Positions 1 to 12,335 of a stretch of 64,000 nucleotides of DNA are shown here, one piece after another. Position 1 is the stretch's first letter; every line of letters starts with the position of its first letter. Made by a program: the position numbers and the translations under genes. This DNA comes from Lamellibrachia satsuma (Eukaryota; Annelida; Polychaeta; Sabellida; Siboglinidae). The stretch spans positions 8,391,782 through 8,455,781 of the forward strand of contig BSQZ01000013.1 in NCBI GenBank assembly GCA_033239005.1, given 5' to 3'. The notes below the pieces were generated by a model. The model saw only the letters and a list, made by a program, of their open reading frames with translations, did no database searches and was not told where the DNA came from.

Positions 1-261
1 GTATTTTTGCGCATTTTGCTGAATTTCAATATTTTGTACACAATTGATAAACAAATCTAACGGTAATGTTTGTACATTTTGTTGAATTGTGACTTTGAAT
101 TATACTAAATAAAAAGATAGCCGTTTAAAACATATTTTTATTATATAAAAATACAATGCAATATCCAGACATAATCCTACAGGACATATTCCAATGCAGA
201 CATTTATCCGTGCGCATTTCTTAAATTTTTCTTTGGAAAATACTAATAATAGGTTATGATG

Positions 262-915
262 TGTTTACTTTGAGGTTGTAGCTCCTGCTCTAAGCTGACA
301 TTCTTAATTGGTCTGCCCTTTGCCTTGTGTGAGTTGGGAATGGGAAGAGAGGCCATGTAAATGGTCCTTGCCACCTGACCTGTCTCCTACCCACCACATC
401 ACAAGGGGTGTAATTGGCTTGCTAACTCTGAAATGTTTTACTGAGCTGACATTTTCTGAAGCAATATCAGGCTACAGGTCTTTCCATGTTGTTTGAATAC
501 CAGCTTAGCCTTTGTCTGACAATGTCTGTGCATTGTTTATTGCTTCCTGGCTGTTACCAACTTACTGAAAAGGCTAATTGCTAAGGCTACCCACCACTAG
601 CACCACGGACCAGTACCCACCAGACAGTGAATACTGAGACTTAAATATAAATATATAAGCAGGTGTTATTATTAGTCTTGATTTTCAACTCATGTGCGAC
701 TTAAATTATATTTTTATTGACAATTCATTCAGGTAGTTTGTGATACGAAATGTACTGTAATTGATTGTAATTGAAATAAATTTTCAATTATACAAAATAT
801 AACAATTACAATTACAATTACAGCAACATTTTGAAACCATAATCAATTACAATTACAATTACAAAATTTTGCTGTAATCAATTACAATTACAATTACATA
901 ATTGGACCCAGCCCT
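262..915. repeat. Dispersed repeat, first copy, with internal AATTAC-type hexamers
   Basis: This stretch upstream of the first MAN1B1 exon seen here matches 31945-32490 in sequence and order. Both have 'gtttacttt..gaggttg.agctcctgctctaag', 'attggcttgct', a low-complexity block of short A/T-rich units, and end at 'ccagccctgc'. In this copy the block is caattacaattacaatt-like (about 740-895). There is no coding capacity. It is probably a non-autonomous transposon carrying a variable internal microsatellite; ends were not resolved. Confidence 0.55.
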
Positions 916-1283
916 GCAAACAAATGATGTGTTCCTTTACACAAGCGACATGTCTACACACAGCCAATGCAACCGATTGATGCATGATAAGTGCAATACC
1001 TGTCACTCTCAGTCGCAGCAGTCGCTGATTGGCCACTTGCATACTTAAAAAATCACACCCGATTGTTGCTAAATTGGAACCAGTTCCAATTCTACGACAC
1101 AACCGTAGCCACAAATTGGCCTCCCTAATCAGTCTTGCGAGAATGTTTACATGAGTGATTTTGGTCCGATTATGTTATACAACCTGGTGTCATATGACAT
1201 AATCAAATAAAAATAGCTTAAATGTGTGTAAATGATCATTTAGTTTGGTATGCATGACCTGATATATAAGTGTCTGGTTACAG

Positions 1284-2602
1284 TACTGGAACCGTCTGTC
1301 TAGCCTTCAGCGTAGTATCATCTGTCTGATGTCCCTGCTTGGTGTGACGTCCGCCTTCTATGTGATTCCTGCCATCTACACTGACTACACAAGACTTGAC
1401 CAAGTTGACTCCTCACAGAAACCAATAAGAGCTATTGACACCTTTCCTAAAAATGACAATAAGTTTGCTGCAAACGCTGTACATGAAATACGAAGGAAAG
1501 CTGAGCAGCACATGCAACAGATTAAGGTTTGTCAAACGATTGTTCTATCACTGTCTGATATGAAATTCACATTGGTCATGCTTAACTTGTATTGTTGTGG
1601 TTTATGCCAAATTTCCTTCTCATTTTTATTGTTTTAAATTTGTTTTACTTATTTTTAAATCATATTGCTAGGGATCTTTTCTGGTTTCAGCACATAATGA
1701 TGCTTATGAATACTTACGCCCTAGAGTGTTCTTTAAAATATTGTACTCTGTTTCAGTGTTCTCACATATAAATTATAATGTATGTGACACTGTGTGTGTA
1801 GGTGATAGTTCACTATATTACATTGTTACTTAATATTTCATTGGTATGGAGAGTACCGCAGACAAATATATGTTGAGATACTTAAGTCTGTTCTGCAGCT
1901 GATCACGTAAAAACATGCTAATATCAGTTTTACCTGTTGGTTTTTTCAGCTACACAAAGATGTAGAGATTGTTGACGGTTCCTTCTGAAATAAGTTTTTT
2001 CACTCGTCTCATTTCAGAGTCATTGAACGCTGTTTAAAAACCAAATCTGCGTAGTATCCACTACAGCTGTTTAATTTGGGTGAAATCATCGGACAAACTA
2101 TTAAATTATTTTTGACCAGATACAGTCAAAAATCTGTGGAAAAATAACTCTGCATCTACAGTATATGCTCTAACGTTATGCCATCTATCGGTCAAAGTAA
2201 ATTCGTTTGATGATAACAGAAGTATACTCTCTTTTATTAAATGAACTGCACATAATACTTAAATTATTCACACACTACATATTTAAATGTCAACAAACCT
2301 GATTTGTGATTGGCTACATCAACTAATGAGGGCATTTCAAATGATTTAACTCTATTTTTTCAGCAAAGCACAAAAGACCCAGTTGTGCGACCAAAAGCTC
2401 CACTGCAGCCACCTGGAGAGGAACACAAACTAGTACCAGATGCTGTTCCTCGCCAGATAGAGGTATCTAATTGTGACTGCATTATAAATGTACCTGATTA
2501 AGGAATCCACAGAAATTTGCTTTAATTATAACATTTTGTATATTTGCTATTTGACTAAATTGTGTGTGCATTTGTTTGTCTATGTTTGTGTTTACTGGTT
2601 CA

Positions 2603-2688
<86 letters not shown>

Positions 2689-5600
2689 ATGTATGTATAC
2701 TTTAATGTATACACATTTTTAATATAAGTGAATGTATCATGACACACACATATATATATATATAACAATTTATGAACGAAGTCGCTAGGTAGCCTATATA
2801 TTCTGGTTCTATATGTGTGATATGTTGTCATTTAATGGAAACTGTCAGTTTCTGTTGGTTGCAATAGTCTTAAGGCATGGCATTGTTGTTTTCAGAAACC
2901 AAATGAAAAGAGTAAACACTCTTATTCAGGTATGTTTTAGTTACTTAGTTATGTGTTAATTCCTCTTTAATCATCTTTAAGGCAGTGCATTTATAAATTC
3001 AAGAGAGCCACCTTTTTATTAATAATGAATATTGATAGTACCAGTAGCCCCCTATAGGGAATGTCGCTGAATAAGCAAACTTGGCAGTTGTATTTAACAG
3101 AGAAACATTGTTATGTATTATGTGGCACATTTTTCTCTTTTAGAACAGCACATTTTCTAACTTACTAAACCCACACCAAATTGTCACATGGTCCATTTTC
3201 CACTATTATAAATGTACCCTGGGTCCATCCAGGTCCACATAGGCACATGCCAAAGGGGTCCATTTAAATTTAACACCAGGATGTCAGGAAGTCGGTGACA
3301 CTCAATTGAAGGCTCAATCAGCAACATTTAACAAGATTTAAAGGTCCCTCCTCAATTAAATTTTTTCACTCGTCTGATTTCAAATTCATTTTGTTACTAT
3401 GAAATTATTTAATGCATGCAGCATTTATTGAAGTGAAAATGAAAATGCTGAAAACTTTTGCCCTTGGAGAAATTTCATGACTTTGTCATGTGATCAGCAA
3501 GAGGCTGGAAGTCATGCCCATGATCAGCCTTGACTCTTGACATAAAGTGCTTACCATTTTGAATAGCCACTATTTTAAGCCTTACCAGATCTAACGACTA
3601 AAGTCAATTCTTTCATTGATTTGAATAAAGTATGTAGTTTTTTTATTAAACGACTGGATATTACTTAAACTATTCACATACTACATGTTAGGACTTCAAC
3701 GAACTGGATTCACAATAGGCTAAAAATCAGTTGAGGATGCAGTTTTAACAAGCGATATAACAATTGCCACAAGCTCCAAATAGCAAGTGGACAAGGAAGC
3801 CATTGGCTTATCGAGGGTCTTTTTTCATGGACGTATAGCCTGCCCTTATCAGATATATGTTAGTTATATTTTTAAACGTTCACACTGCTACATGCACTAC
3901 ATAGTTTGCTGGTGTAACAGGAGCACAGAATGAGATGCAGGCTGCTGTTGTCGCAGCATTCAAACACGCCTGGTCAGCCTACAAGAAGCACGCCTGGGGT
4001 CACGACGAACTCAAACCCATGACAAATACCTATGAGAAGTGGTTTGGCCTGGGTCTTACCCTGGTTGATTCACTTGACACTATGTACATTATGGGACTGA
4101 AAGAAGGTGAGTTCATATACACCATTATGACTGATTTTATGAGTCATACCATGTCTGTATGTTTGTAAAATGGAAGGGTTTGTAAAAGGTAACCGTATGT
4201 TTGGGATTCCCATTTGTTTGTTGGGGTAGGCATTCATTTGTCTTCAAGTATAAATAATATATTATATATATTGCGGTAAACCATAATTATATTGTATGGG
4301 TTTATGGAGAACTTCCCTACTGTACAAAGTCTGTTACAACTATTGGAAATATTTTCCTAAAAGAAAAAATGCAACAAAATCTGTGACAGTGATTAATTTA
4401 AGATGATCCTTATTTAATTCACTGATTAGACCATATTCACCGTCCAGGTATGTGGTCCAGAGTCCTGAGACTCTGTAAGTAACATCAGAGGACTCCAGAT
4501 CTGGAGGACTCCTAACTGACCCTAGGTTGCAACTGCTAACAATGACTCAAGTGCTTCATAACAATGAACTGGGATCAGTGAAGCCATGAGACATGCAGCA
4601 TGTCTCATGAAGCCATGAGACATGCTAGTCTGGGTCTGAGAAAGCAGTGACTGAGGGAGCAGAGATCAGAGAAATGTAGCTAGTGTGTTGTCATTTAACA
4701 CATCCTCCTGTTGGTTGCTTTGTTTTAGTTGGAGTGATTTGTTTTATTTAACAAGTTTGCCATCCCAAACAACAAGTTCCAGATGGCAAGTGGACAAGGA
4801 AACCATTGGCTTAGCAAGAGTCCAAACATTTTCTCATCTATGTGTAGCCCGCCTTTATCAAATATCTGTCAATTCTATGTTTAAACATATTCACACTACT
4901 AGCATTAACACAATCATTTCGCAGTTTGTTCCATTCATTTATCTCATTTATCTCACCCTCTGTGAGAAAGCGTACTTTCTCATGTCCAACCTACACTGTT
5001 CCTTAACTAATGCTGCTTTGTGTCCCCTGGTTCTACTGCCTTCTTTAAGTTTGAAGAACATATTCGTATCAACATCCTCATAATCGTTCACTATTTTAAA
5101 CACTTCTATTTAGTCTCCTTGGTCTCTAGTGTTGTCAAACCACATTGTAATAAGCGACTTTCGTGACTAAGGTCTCTCAATTCTGGAATGTTATTGTTGA
5201 TGAAATAAAGAGTTTTTTTACAGTTTTCCTCATAAAAAAATCTGATGCCATTGCATATTCACTTGTTGATGAGTTATATAAATTATATTAATTAATAATT
5301 TTTTGTTTAAATACATTATTTAATATTGATAAAATATATACTCATACTCGTGAGAATGTACTTGTACTCAACTTTTAACAATGTACTCAGTTTTGAGTCA
5401 TCCATCATCAATGTACTCGTACTTGTACTCATCCATCATCAATGTACTGGTTCTTGTACTCATGAAAAAGTACTTGGCCCCAGGTGTAGTATATCTTGTG
5501 TATTTCCTTGCTGCTCCTTAAAAGATTGCTTGGTTTTTTTAGAATTTCTTGGTGTTGGCAGCAATTTCAAAAAACAAGAAACTTAATGGTTCGCAATTTG

Positions 5601-8600
5601 ATTTTTTTTGCTCGTCTCATTTCAAGATCATTTTGCAAAAATTCAAACCTACCTAGTATCCACTTATTATACTTGTGCACTGGTTTATACTTGCACAGAT
5701 CATTGGTTTATACTTGTGCACTGGTTTATACTTGTGCACTGGTTTATACATGTGCACTGGATTGTGCTTGAGATTGTTGACATGTCCTTCTAGAGTTATA
5801 GTCATTGCTGTAGAGTCTCACTCATTGTTGCCATAGACTTAATGGTGTTGTTGCTGTAAACTTAAGGTTGTTGTTGCAGAGTTTGATGAGGCTCGTGGAT
5901 GGGTTGCAACGGAGCTGAACTTTGATGCAGCTAATGACGTGAACTTGTTTGAGTGCACCATCCGTGTCTTAGGAGGCTTGCTCAGTGCCTACCATCTCTC
6001 TGGCGACGACATGTTTCTACACAAGGCGGTCAGTTCAATGTATTATAGCCGTGGTTGTCCTCGACTGCCATTACGATTCAGTAGTATCACTTACATTATA
6101 CGCTACAATTGTAAAAATGAAAAATTTGTCAATAATGTAGTTGCCTACATATAACTATTAAAGGAACTTGAATTGCTCTTTAGCTGGATAAAGACATTCA
6201 ACATGTGTATATTGCACCACCAGACGTTAATTCTAACACAGACATTGAGAATATATATTTCAGATATAGGGGTTCAGTCAAAACGAAATTCAGCGATAAA
6301 ATGGCAAAGTGGCCCACCTCTGTAGACTATGGACGTAAGAATATTCAGACTTTTGTAAATTACCTGATGATCAAGGTCATTTCTTTGGACGATTTCAACA
6401 AAAGTATGCACATTTTATTAAAACGACTTTGCATGTTATTTAATAAAACTATTCACACATTACTGATTTGAACATCAATGAACCTGATTCATATTAGGCT
6501 AAATTAATTGCAGAGGCAGCTGTAATGTTGCACTTGCCAATACCTAGACCGCCGTGTTACTTCCTTGCAGACAGACCTAGGTGACCGGCTGCTTGCCGCC
6601 TTCAATTCGCCATCAGCCGTCCCTTACTCAGATGTCAGTCTGCGGCAGAGGTCAGCTCATTCACCACGCTGGGGCCCAGACAGTAGTACATCCGAGGTGT
6701 CCAGTATACAGCTAGAGTTCAAAGATCTCTCACATGTGACTGGAGACAAGAAGTATGAGGTAGAGTCTCCGCTACAACTCTCCTACTGGTCTGTGTCCTG
6801 TTAAGGCCAGTATACACATGCAACTTTTACCCTGATTTGTTGGGCGACAACATTTCGCATAATAACGGGCAAGTAAATTGTGTGTGTGTTTAGATGAGCA
6901 ACATCGGTGCACCTGCTGTCAATTAGTGCAGTTACTGATTGGTCAGTTACTGATTGGTCACTGCTTCAGAATTGAGGTCAACTGTTAACAAGATCAGAAT
7001 CTGTTCCAGTTCTCCACAACACAATTGTTTTTAAAATTGGCCTTTTAATCGGTCTCATGCAGGTGTTTACCCGACCAATTCTTGCAGCACAGGACAGTGT
7101 AGGCCAGGAAATAGAATACAAATAACTTGTGTAAACCAACTGGTCTTTAGTTAGTTAATTCACATAAGTTTTATGAAACATATATGCAAGGCCAATGCTC
7201 CTTCTTACAGATAAATTGTCTACAAGTTGCTTACACGGACAGAAGTAATGGAACGTGCCTTCTTTCATAGCACCAGTAAATGTAAATCTTGATCTATGAA
7301 TGTGAAGACTCTGTTCAGACTTCTAAGTTAACTTGCATTGTTATTACTCTCTGTGGTTTGTAAACTTGTATGTGGTGTGGCGACTTGTTTCTAGGAGGCT
7401 GTTGACAGAGTCAGTCAGCACTTACACTCCCTCCCCAAGAAAGATGGTCTGGTCCCAATATTCATTAGTACAACTTCGGGCAAGTTCCGAAGTTCGTCCA
7501 CCATAAGTCTCGGTGCGCGTGGGGACAGCTACTACGAGTATCTGCTAAAAATGTGGCTTCAATCAGGAAAGAAGAATGAAATGTATGTTTTCGCTATTTT
7601 CTAAGGAGCTTTGTAAATATAAAAAACTTTTGACAACACTCACCCACACCCCTATAAAAAATGTAGGCACTGTACACGCATTGCCAATGCAGTAAATGGA
7701 AAGCCAATTATTACAAAGTTTAAAGAAAAAACTAAGAAATACCTTTCCAATTGTTTTGTGGTAATCCAAGAGAAGCCTTCACCCACCCAACCACTACATC
7801 CAATTTTCTCGATTATTGGAATTTTTTATATATACAAAGCCCCTAAACTAAACTTTTTTGTGTGATATCATTCTGTATCTTGATATCCAGACTCATCAAA
7901 ACATCATTAACACAACATTTTGGTTGTCACAAAGTCAAGTGTTTACAACAAAACATATATGCCATTTTTTTTATTTAGATTCGTTGCTGTTACTTGTTAG
8001 TATTTACTGGACATGACAAGACAAACACAGGACAAACACTTAGAGTTTTGCCAGAAATTACAGATGTTGTTGAAGCTTTGCTTATAAAGAAATTCTAGGA
8101 AATATGGCCCCTCAACCCTAAACATTGTTAATATCTTTAAAAGGTGTGTGTCAAAATATATTAATTTATACATTTGACAGCATAGTATTCAAGTTTCAAG
8201 AACTTTATTGTCCATTTAAAAATACATTAATACATACATTTTCTTTACTGCACTGCCAGTAATAAAATTCACTAAAGTGCACTTAAAACCACTATTTAAG
8301 ACAGAGATAGCAGAGCGAATAAAATATTTCTTTTAACGGTTTGTTTTGCTAGTGGTACTTTTAAGCGCCTTCCTGGTGGGAGTTTCTGAGAGGCTGGGTT
8401 GAGAGGATGATCAGAGTCACTGAATATGTGAGTGGCTTTTCTTTTAAGCACCATATTGTATTGACTGGACACTTTTCTCTGATCACAGCCAATCACTTTG
8501 CTGGTCATGTTGACAATATGGGCTAGTTTTATTTTATTCTTAGTTGTAAGTAACAATACCACTTTTAAGCTTTCAAGGGGTTCCCTGGAATCCATATACT

Positions 8601-10741
8601 CCAACATCAGTGATATACTGTAATACAGTGAGAAGCAACCTTTTATTATTGGTGTTGGCACATATATTGTTGGTCTTTTGAATGTATAAAAGAATGTTTT
8701 CAGTGCCAAGAATGATTACCTGGAGGCTGTTGACGGAATGGAGAAGCATCTCCTGCGCGAGTCTGAACCAAACAAACTGCTTTACTTTGGTGAACTTCTT
8801 GGAGGCCACAGCTTTAGTCCAAAAATGGTAAGCTACCACCACTGAAAGGTTTGACCTCAGTATCATTATAATTTCTTACTAATGAAACGATTATGTGAGA
8901 ACTGCAATGACAATTTAAACAAATATTTTATGATTCATAGCTAATTAACAGCACTGTAGATTTACTAATTATATTTGTACCACACATGTAGAAGTACTTG
9001 CCATAACAAGATGGGTGTACAGCGAACTCATCTTGATAGAATCGCTTTGGGCAATTTGATTCATTACTATTGACTGTTGATGTTTAAAATTCAATTGTGT
9101 TTATATGTTAACTGTTGATGTTGTTGGAATAAACTTTATTATTATTATATTTGAAGGTTCCTCCTCAATTAAATTTTTGGTTAGTTTCATTTCAAATAAA
9201 TTTTGCAAAAAACCAAACCTACCTATATCTTATCTTATGAATGAATATGTCTGCTAGGTGTAAAGCATAAAGTGCTTTGAACAGTCGTGCTATATAAGAA
9301 CGTACCTTTACCTTTATGTTCACAGGACCACCTAGTCTGCTACCTGCCAGGTACACTTGCACTTGGCACTCGCAATGGCCTTCCCATCAGGCACTTGGAG
9401 CTAGCGAAGAGGCTACTGAGGACGTGCTTTGAGATGTACCGTCGCATGCCTACAGGTCTCAGTCCAGAGATAGTCTACTTCAACCAGGTTCCCACGGCCA
9501 GCGAAGACATCATTGTCAAGGTAAGTTCAGCCACGTCCAGGGTTGTATGAATGATTGACTGGCATGTGGCATTGCAACACAGAACATACGAAAGTACTAC
9601 TGCCAGTCATACATATGAAAGTACTACTGCCAGTCATACATACGAAAGTTCTACTGCCAGTCATACATACAAAAGTACTACTACCAGTCATACATACGAA
9701 ATTACTACTGCCAGTCATACATACGAAAGTACTACTGCCAGTCATACATACGAAAGTTCTACTGCCAGTCATACATACGAAAGTACTACTGCCAGTCATA
9801 CATACGAAAGTACTACTGCCAGTCATACATACGAAAGTTCTACTGCCAGTCATACATACGAAAGTACTACTGCCAGTCATACATAAGAAAGTACTACTGC
9901 CAGTCATACATACGACAGTACTACTGCCAGTCATACATACGAAAGTACTACTGCCAGTCATACATACGAACGTACTACTGCCAGTCATACATACGAAAGT
10001 TCTACTGCCAGTCATACATACGAAAGTACTACTGCCAGTCATACATAAGAAAGTACTACTGCCAGTCATACATACGACAGTACTACTGCCAGTCATACAT
10101 ACGAAAGTACTACTGCCAGTCATACATACGAAAGTACTACTGCCAGTCATACATACGAAAGTACTACTGCCAGTCATACATACGAAAGTACTACTGCCAG
10201 TCATACATACGAAAGTACTACTGCCAGTCATACATACGAAAGTACTACTGCCAGTCATACATACGAAAGTACTACTGCCAGTCATACATACGAAAGTACT
10301 ACTGCCAGTCATACATACGAAAGTACTACTGCCAGTCATACATACGAAAGTGACTACAAAGTTTTGCCATATACGCTCATGTGTGATGTCATATATTGTT
10401 CGCAGGCAGCCGACACCCACAACCTCCTGCGCCCAGAGACAGTCGAGAGCCTCGTGTACCTGTACCGTCTCACTGGCAACAAGACGTATCGGGAATGGGG
10501 CTGGAAGATCTTCCAGTCCTTTGAAAAATACACCCGCCTTCCTGAAGGATACTCCTCTATCAACAATGTCAAGAATCCCGGAAATCCAAACTTCCGAAAC
10601 AAGATGGAGAGTTTCTTCCTTGCTGAGACACTAAAGTATTTCTTCTTGTTGTTCAGCGATGACCACGATCTGTTGCCCTTCGATAAGTATGTGTTTAATA
10701 CTGAGGCGCATCCACTGCCTATTCTTACTGACAACCGGTAA
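1284..10741 (+). CDS. MAN1B1: ER mannosyl-oligosaccharide 1,2-alpha-mannosidase, 5'-partial, 10 coding exons
   Basis: Glycoside hydrolase family 47. It trims one alpha-1,2-mannose from Man9GlcNAc2 in the ER/Golgi and helps mark misfolded glycoproteins for ERAD. Exons: 1284-1526, 2364-2462, 2896-2929, 3921-4106, 5880-6028, 6571-6759, 7395-7582, 8704-8827, 9326-9520, 10406-10741. All have AG/GT borders and matching phase, giving 580 residues and a TAA stop. The first exon here encodes a signal-anchor ([20 protein letters not shown]) and a short stem. The catalytic domain begins near AWGHDELKP. Catalytic acids known in the family are all present: Glu in [12 protein letters not shown], Asp in [13 protein letters not shown], Glu in LRPETVESL. 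The Ca-binding Thr is in the terminal FNTEAHPLP. The conserved disulfide cysteines are in HLVCYLPG and LRTCFEMY. Human MAN1B1 has 699 residues, so the cytosolic N-terminus with the start codon lies left of the window. Convergent with DOLPP1. Confidence 0.97.
1970..2325 (+). repeat. Dispersed non-coding repeat family A, copy 1
   Basis: Lies in a MAN1B1 intron. Diagnostic words in order: 'tttttcactcgtctcatttcag', 'ggacaaactattaaatta', 'agtatacactctttgattaaa' (variant), 'attcacacactacat', 'aacaaacctgat'. The same order recurs at 3345-3735, 6290-6530, 11955-12335 (reversed), 24040-24345, 29205-29430, 41930-42035 and 43135-44470. It has no ORF, so it is likely a SINE or MITE. Confidence 0.65.
2608..2679. 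repeat. (TA)n microsatellite
   Basis: About 35 uninterrupted AT dinucleotides in a MAN1B1 intron, followed by GTAT units. Shorter (TA)n tracts lie at 2751-2763, 22770-22808, 25826-25854 and 31649-31712. Tyr-Ile repeat ORFs across these tracts are artefacts. Confidence 0.95.
3345..3735 (+). repeat. Dispersed repeat family A, copy 2
   Basis: In the MAN1B1 intron before exon 3921-4106. It opens with 'cctcctcaattaaat.ttttcactcgtctgatttca' and ends near 'attcacaataggctaaa'. It is directly followed by a LINE 3' fragment at about 3771-3905. Confidence 0.6.
3771..3905 (-). mobile_element. LINE ORF2 3'-terminal fragment (degenerate)
   Basis: Same sequence as part of the longer 4757-5150 fragment: 'caagtggacaaggaagccat', 'tagcctgcccttatca', 'ttcacactgctac'. 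On the minus strand these correspond to the extreme C-terminus of a CR1/L2/jockey-like reverse transcriptase ORF, followed by 3' UTR. It stops 15 bp before a MAN1B1 coding exon. Confidence 0.5.
4757..5150 (-). mobile_element. LINE 3' end, CR1/L2-like reverse-transcriptase ORF C-terminus (broken)
   Basis: The minus strand from about 5107 reads [17 protein letters not shown], then [19 protein letters not shown], then RKYAFSQRV. It then hits stops and a small duplication before NEWNKL-like and [14 protein letters not shown] segments in another frame. The order (domain.., SRTRGH, FSQRVI.EWN.L, FK..ID) is the usual C-terminus of non-LTR retrotransposon ORF2. It is 5'-truncated, as LINE copies generally are, and lies in a MAN1B1 intron. 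Confidence 0.7.
5680..5765. repeat. 20-21 bp tandem repeat (tgtgcactggtttatacttg)
   Basis: Four imperfect head-to-tail copies in a MAN1B1 intron, just after a fragment of repeat family A at about 5590-5650. Confidence 0.85.
6290..6530 (+). repeat. Dispersed repeat family A, copy 3 (3' part)
   Basis: Contains the family words for the distal half ('gatttcaacaaaagtatgcac', 'actattcacacattac', 'aacctgattcatattaggct'). It ends about 40 bp before MAN1B1 exon 6571-6759. Confidence 0.55.
9575..10352. repeat. 27-bp minisatellite in the last MAN1B1 intron
   Basis: About 28 head-to-tail copies of a 27-bp unit (cgaaagtactactgccagtc + atacata). Because 27 is a multiple of three, long repeat ORFs run through both strands (TKVLLPVIH and TSSSTFVCM nonapeptides); these are not genes. 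Variant units (gttctact, ataagaaag, cgacag) recur in the same order, which suggests larger blocks were duplicated. The array ends about 54 bp before the terminal coding exon. Confidence 0.97.
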
Positions 10742-11019
10742 CACCTCACTCAATAGGCTACTGAACCCTGTCAGTCTGTCTCTGTGTGGATGTCCTGTTT
10801 GCTTAAGTGAAATTGAGTATTTAATTGTGAAAGGTAAGGGGTTTGTAAATATAAAAAAATTCAACAATCCCCAAAACTGGTTGAGCGTGGGTTGGTCAAG
10901 GGTCCACATGGATTATCTCACAAAAATATGAAAGTTTTTTCGCATTTTTTCCAGGTTGAAATATTGCAGTAGTTGGCAATGTGTGTACTCCGACTCAGAT
11001 GTTTTACTTTTTGAATAAC

Positions 11020-11064
11020 GGGATGGGTGGGTGGGTATATGGGTGGGTGGGTATATGGGTGGGG
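11020..11064 (+). other. G-quadruplex-forming sequence in MAN1B1 3' region
   Basis: GGGATGGGTGGGTGGG at 11020-11035 fits the canonical four-run G4 pattern with loops of 1-2 bases. A second set of GGG runs follows at 11041-11064. It is on the coding strand about 280 bases after the MAN1B1 stop, so it would be G-rich in the mRNA if the 3' UTR extends that far. Confidence 0.75.
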
Positions 11065-11514
11065 TCAATGCTGTCCATGTTTTTGGATTATTGGAAATAT
11101 TTATATTGACAAAAACTTATTGTGAGAGTTATACAGTAGTAGACACTTTTGCATAAGTTCACAACTGACAGGTATATATAAATACATCGATGTACGACGC
11201 CAAACAAAATGGCTGCTAGCTCCACTTTGTTTAGATGGTGCCTGTGAAGGTGTGTAAACAAGACCTGCCACATCTTATGGGTTTCATGTACTGTTTTTAT
11301 ACGGATTTGTTTCAAATGGAAAAATCATAATACATAATATTATTTTCTTGTGTTCATCGCAACAGTGTAACATTGAATAATGCTAGGCAGATTTCTGGTG
11401 AAACCTGGCAGATTTTGTTTGATGTAGGAACATTTCATAGCTTGATAGATGTTGACATTTATTTGGAATCTGAAAGCCATTGGCTGATTAACCTTTGAAA
11501 AAAATATAGATTTA

Positions 11515-11810
11515 CTGTATTCGACCTATTAAGCAAACATGCCTTAGACACCCCTTTATAATCAGCATAATTATTATAATTTGACTAATGTGGAACAACT
11601 GAAAAGTGTTGCCATCTGGTGTTAACAGTTGGCACCATTTTTCAGTTCTACACTAGTCACCAGATGACACCACTAGTGTTAAACAGTTACTTTATTGTCT
11701 AGAGAACTACATGGTGTACACTTATAAAAACTAATTCCTTGACATATTTCCATGGCCCATTCTTTTCGCACGTATTGTATGCTCATTGGGTTGAATATGG
11801 CATACAGAAT
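11515..11810. mobile_element. MITE with imperfect terminal inverted repeats, copy 1
   Basis: Begins 'ctgtattcgacctattaag' and ends 'cattgggttgaatatggcat'; the ends are inverted matches. A related element at 25855-26087 shares the ends and the inner words 'gtggaacaactgaaaagtgt', 'catctggtgt' and 'ttccttgaca'. No ORF. Confidence 0.6.
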
Positions 11811-11954
11811 TTCAAGATAAAAATATGGATTTCAACCAAAAAATGTGGTAGGTCTGTGAAAGAGTGAACAAGGGTTGTGACGAGGCAGACCAGTGTGTGT
11901 TGTGTGTCCTGTACTACGTTGTGTCACTCTTGCGTATCATCTTCATTTAGCTTC

Positions 11955-12335
11955 ATCCAACATTCATTTAGCTCATTGTGAATCAGGTTTGTTGATGTTC
12001 AGATCTGTAGTGTGTGAATAGTTTGTGTGTACTTTTGTTAAAATCATTGAAAGAATTAACTTTGATTATTAGATGAGGTAACTTGTGTGTATAGTCTTGT
12101 TATGGCATATACAGCTAGACCACTTTAGCTATTTGTTCGGTGAATTTTGACTGAACCCGATCAAAAAATAATTTAATAGTCTGTCCAATAATTTTATTAA
12201 AACTAAAATGACAAATTTGTACAAATGAGCTAGCTTGTTGTTGTGGACGAGGTAGGTTTGATTTTTTTCACAAAATTAGTGAAATGATGACCAAAACATT
12301 TAATTGAGCAGGTAACTTTATGTCAAAAGTACTAT
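11955..12335 (-). repeat. Dispersed repeat family A, reversed copy
   Basis: Inverse orientation of the family: 'gaatcaggtttgttgatgtt', 'gtgaatagttt', 'ttttgttaaaatcattga', 'aatttaatagt.tgtcc'. Lies in the MAN1B1/DOLPP1 intergenic region. Confidence 0.6.

Noticed and set aside
2482..2831. Tyr-Ile repeat ORFs
   Set aside because: Reading frames through (TA)n microsatellites.
9527..10634. Very long ORFs on both strands made of nonapeptide repeats
   Set aside because: They are the 27-bp minisatellite read in frames without stops; the real last MAN1B1 exon begins at 10406.
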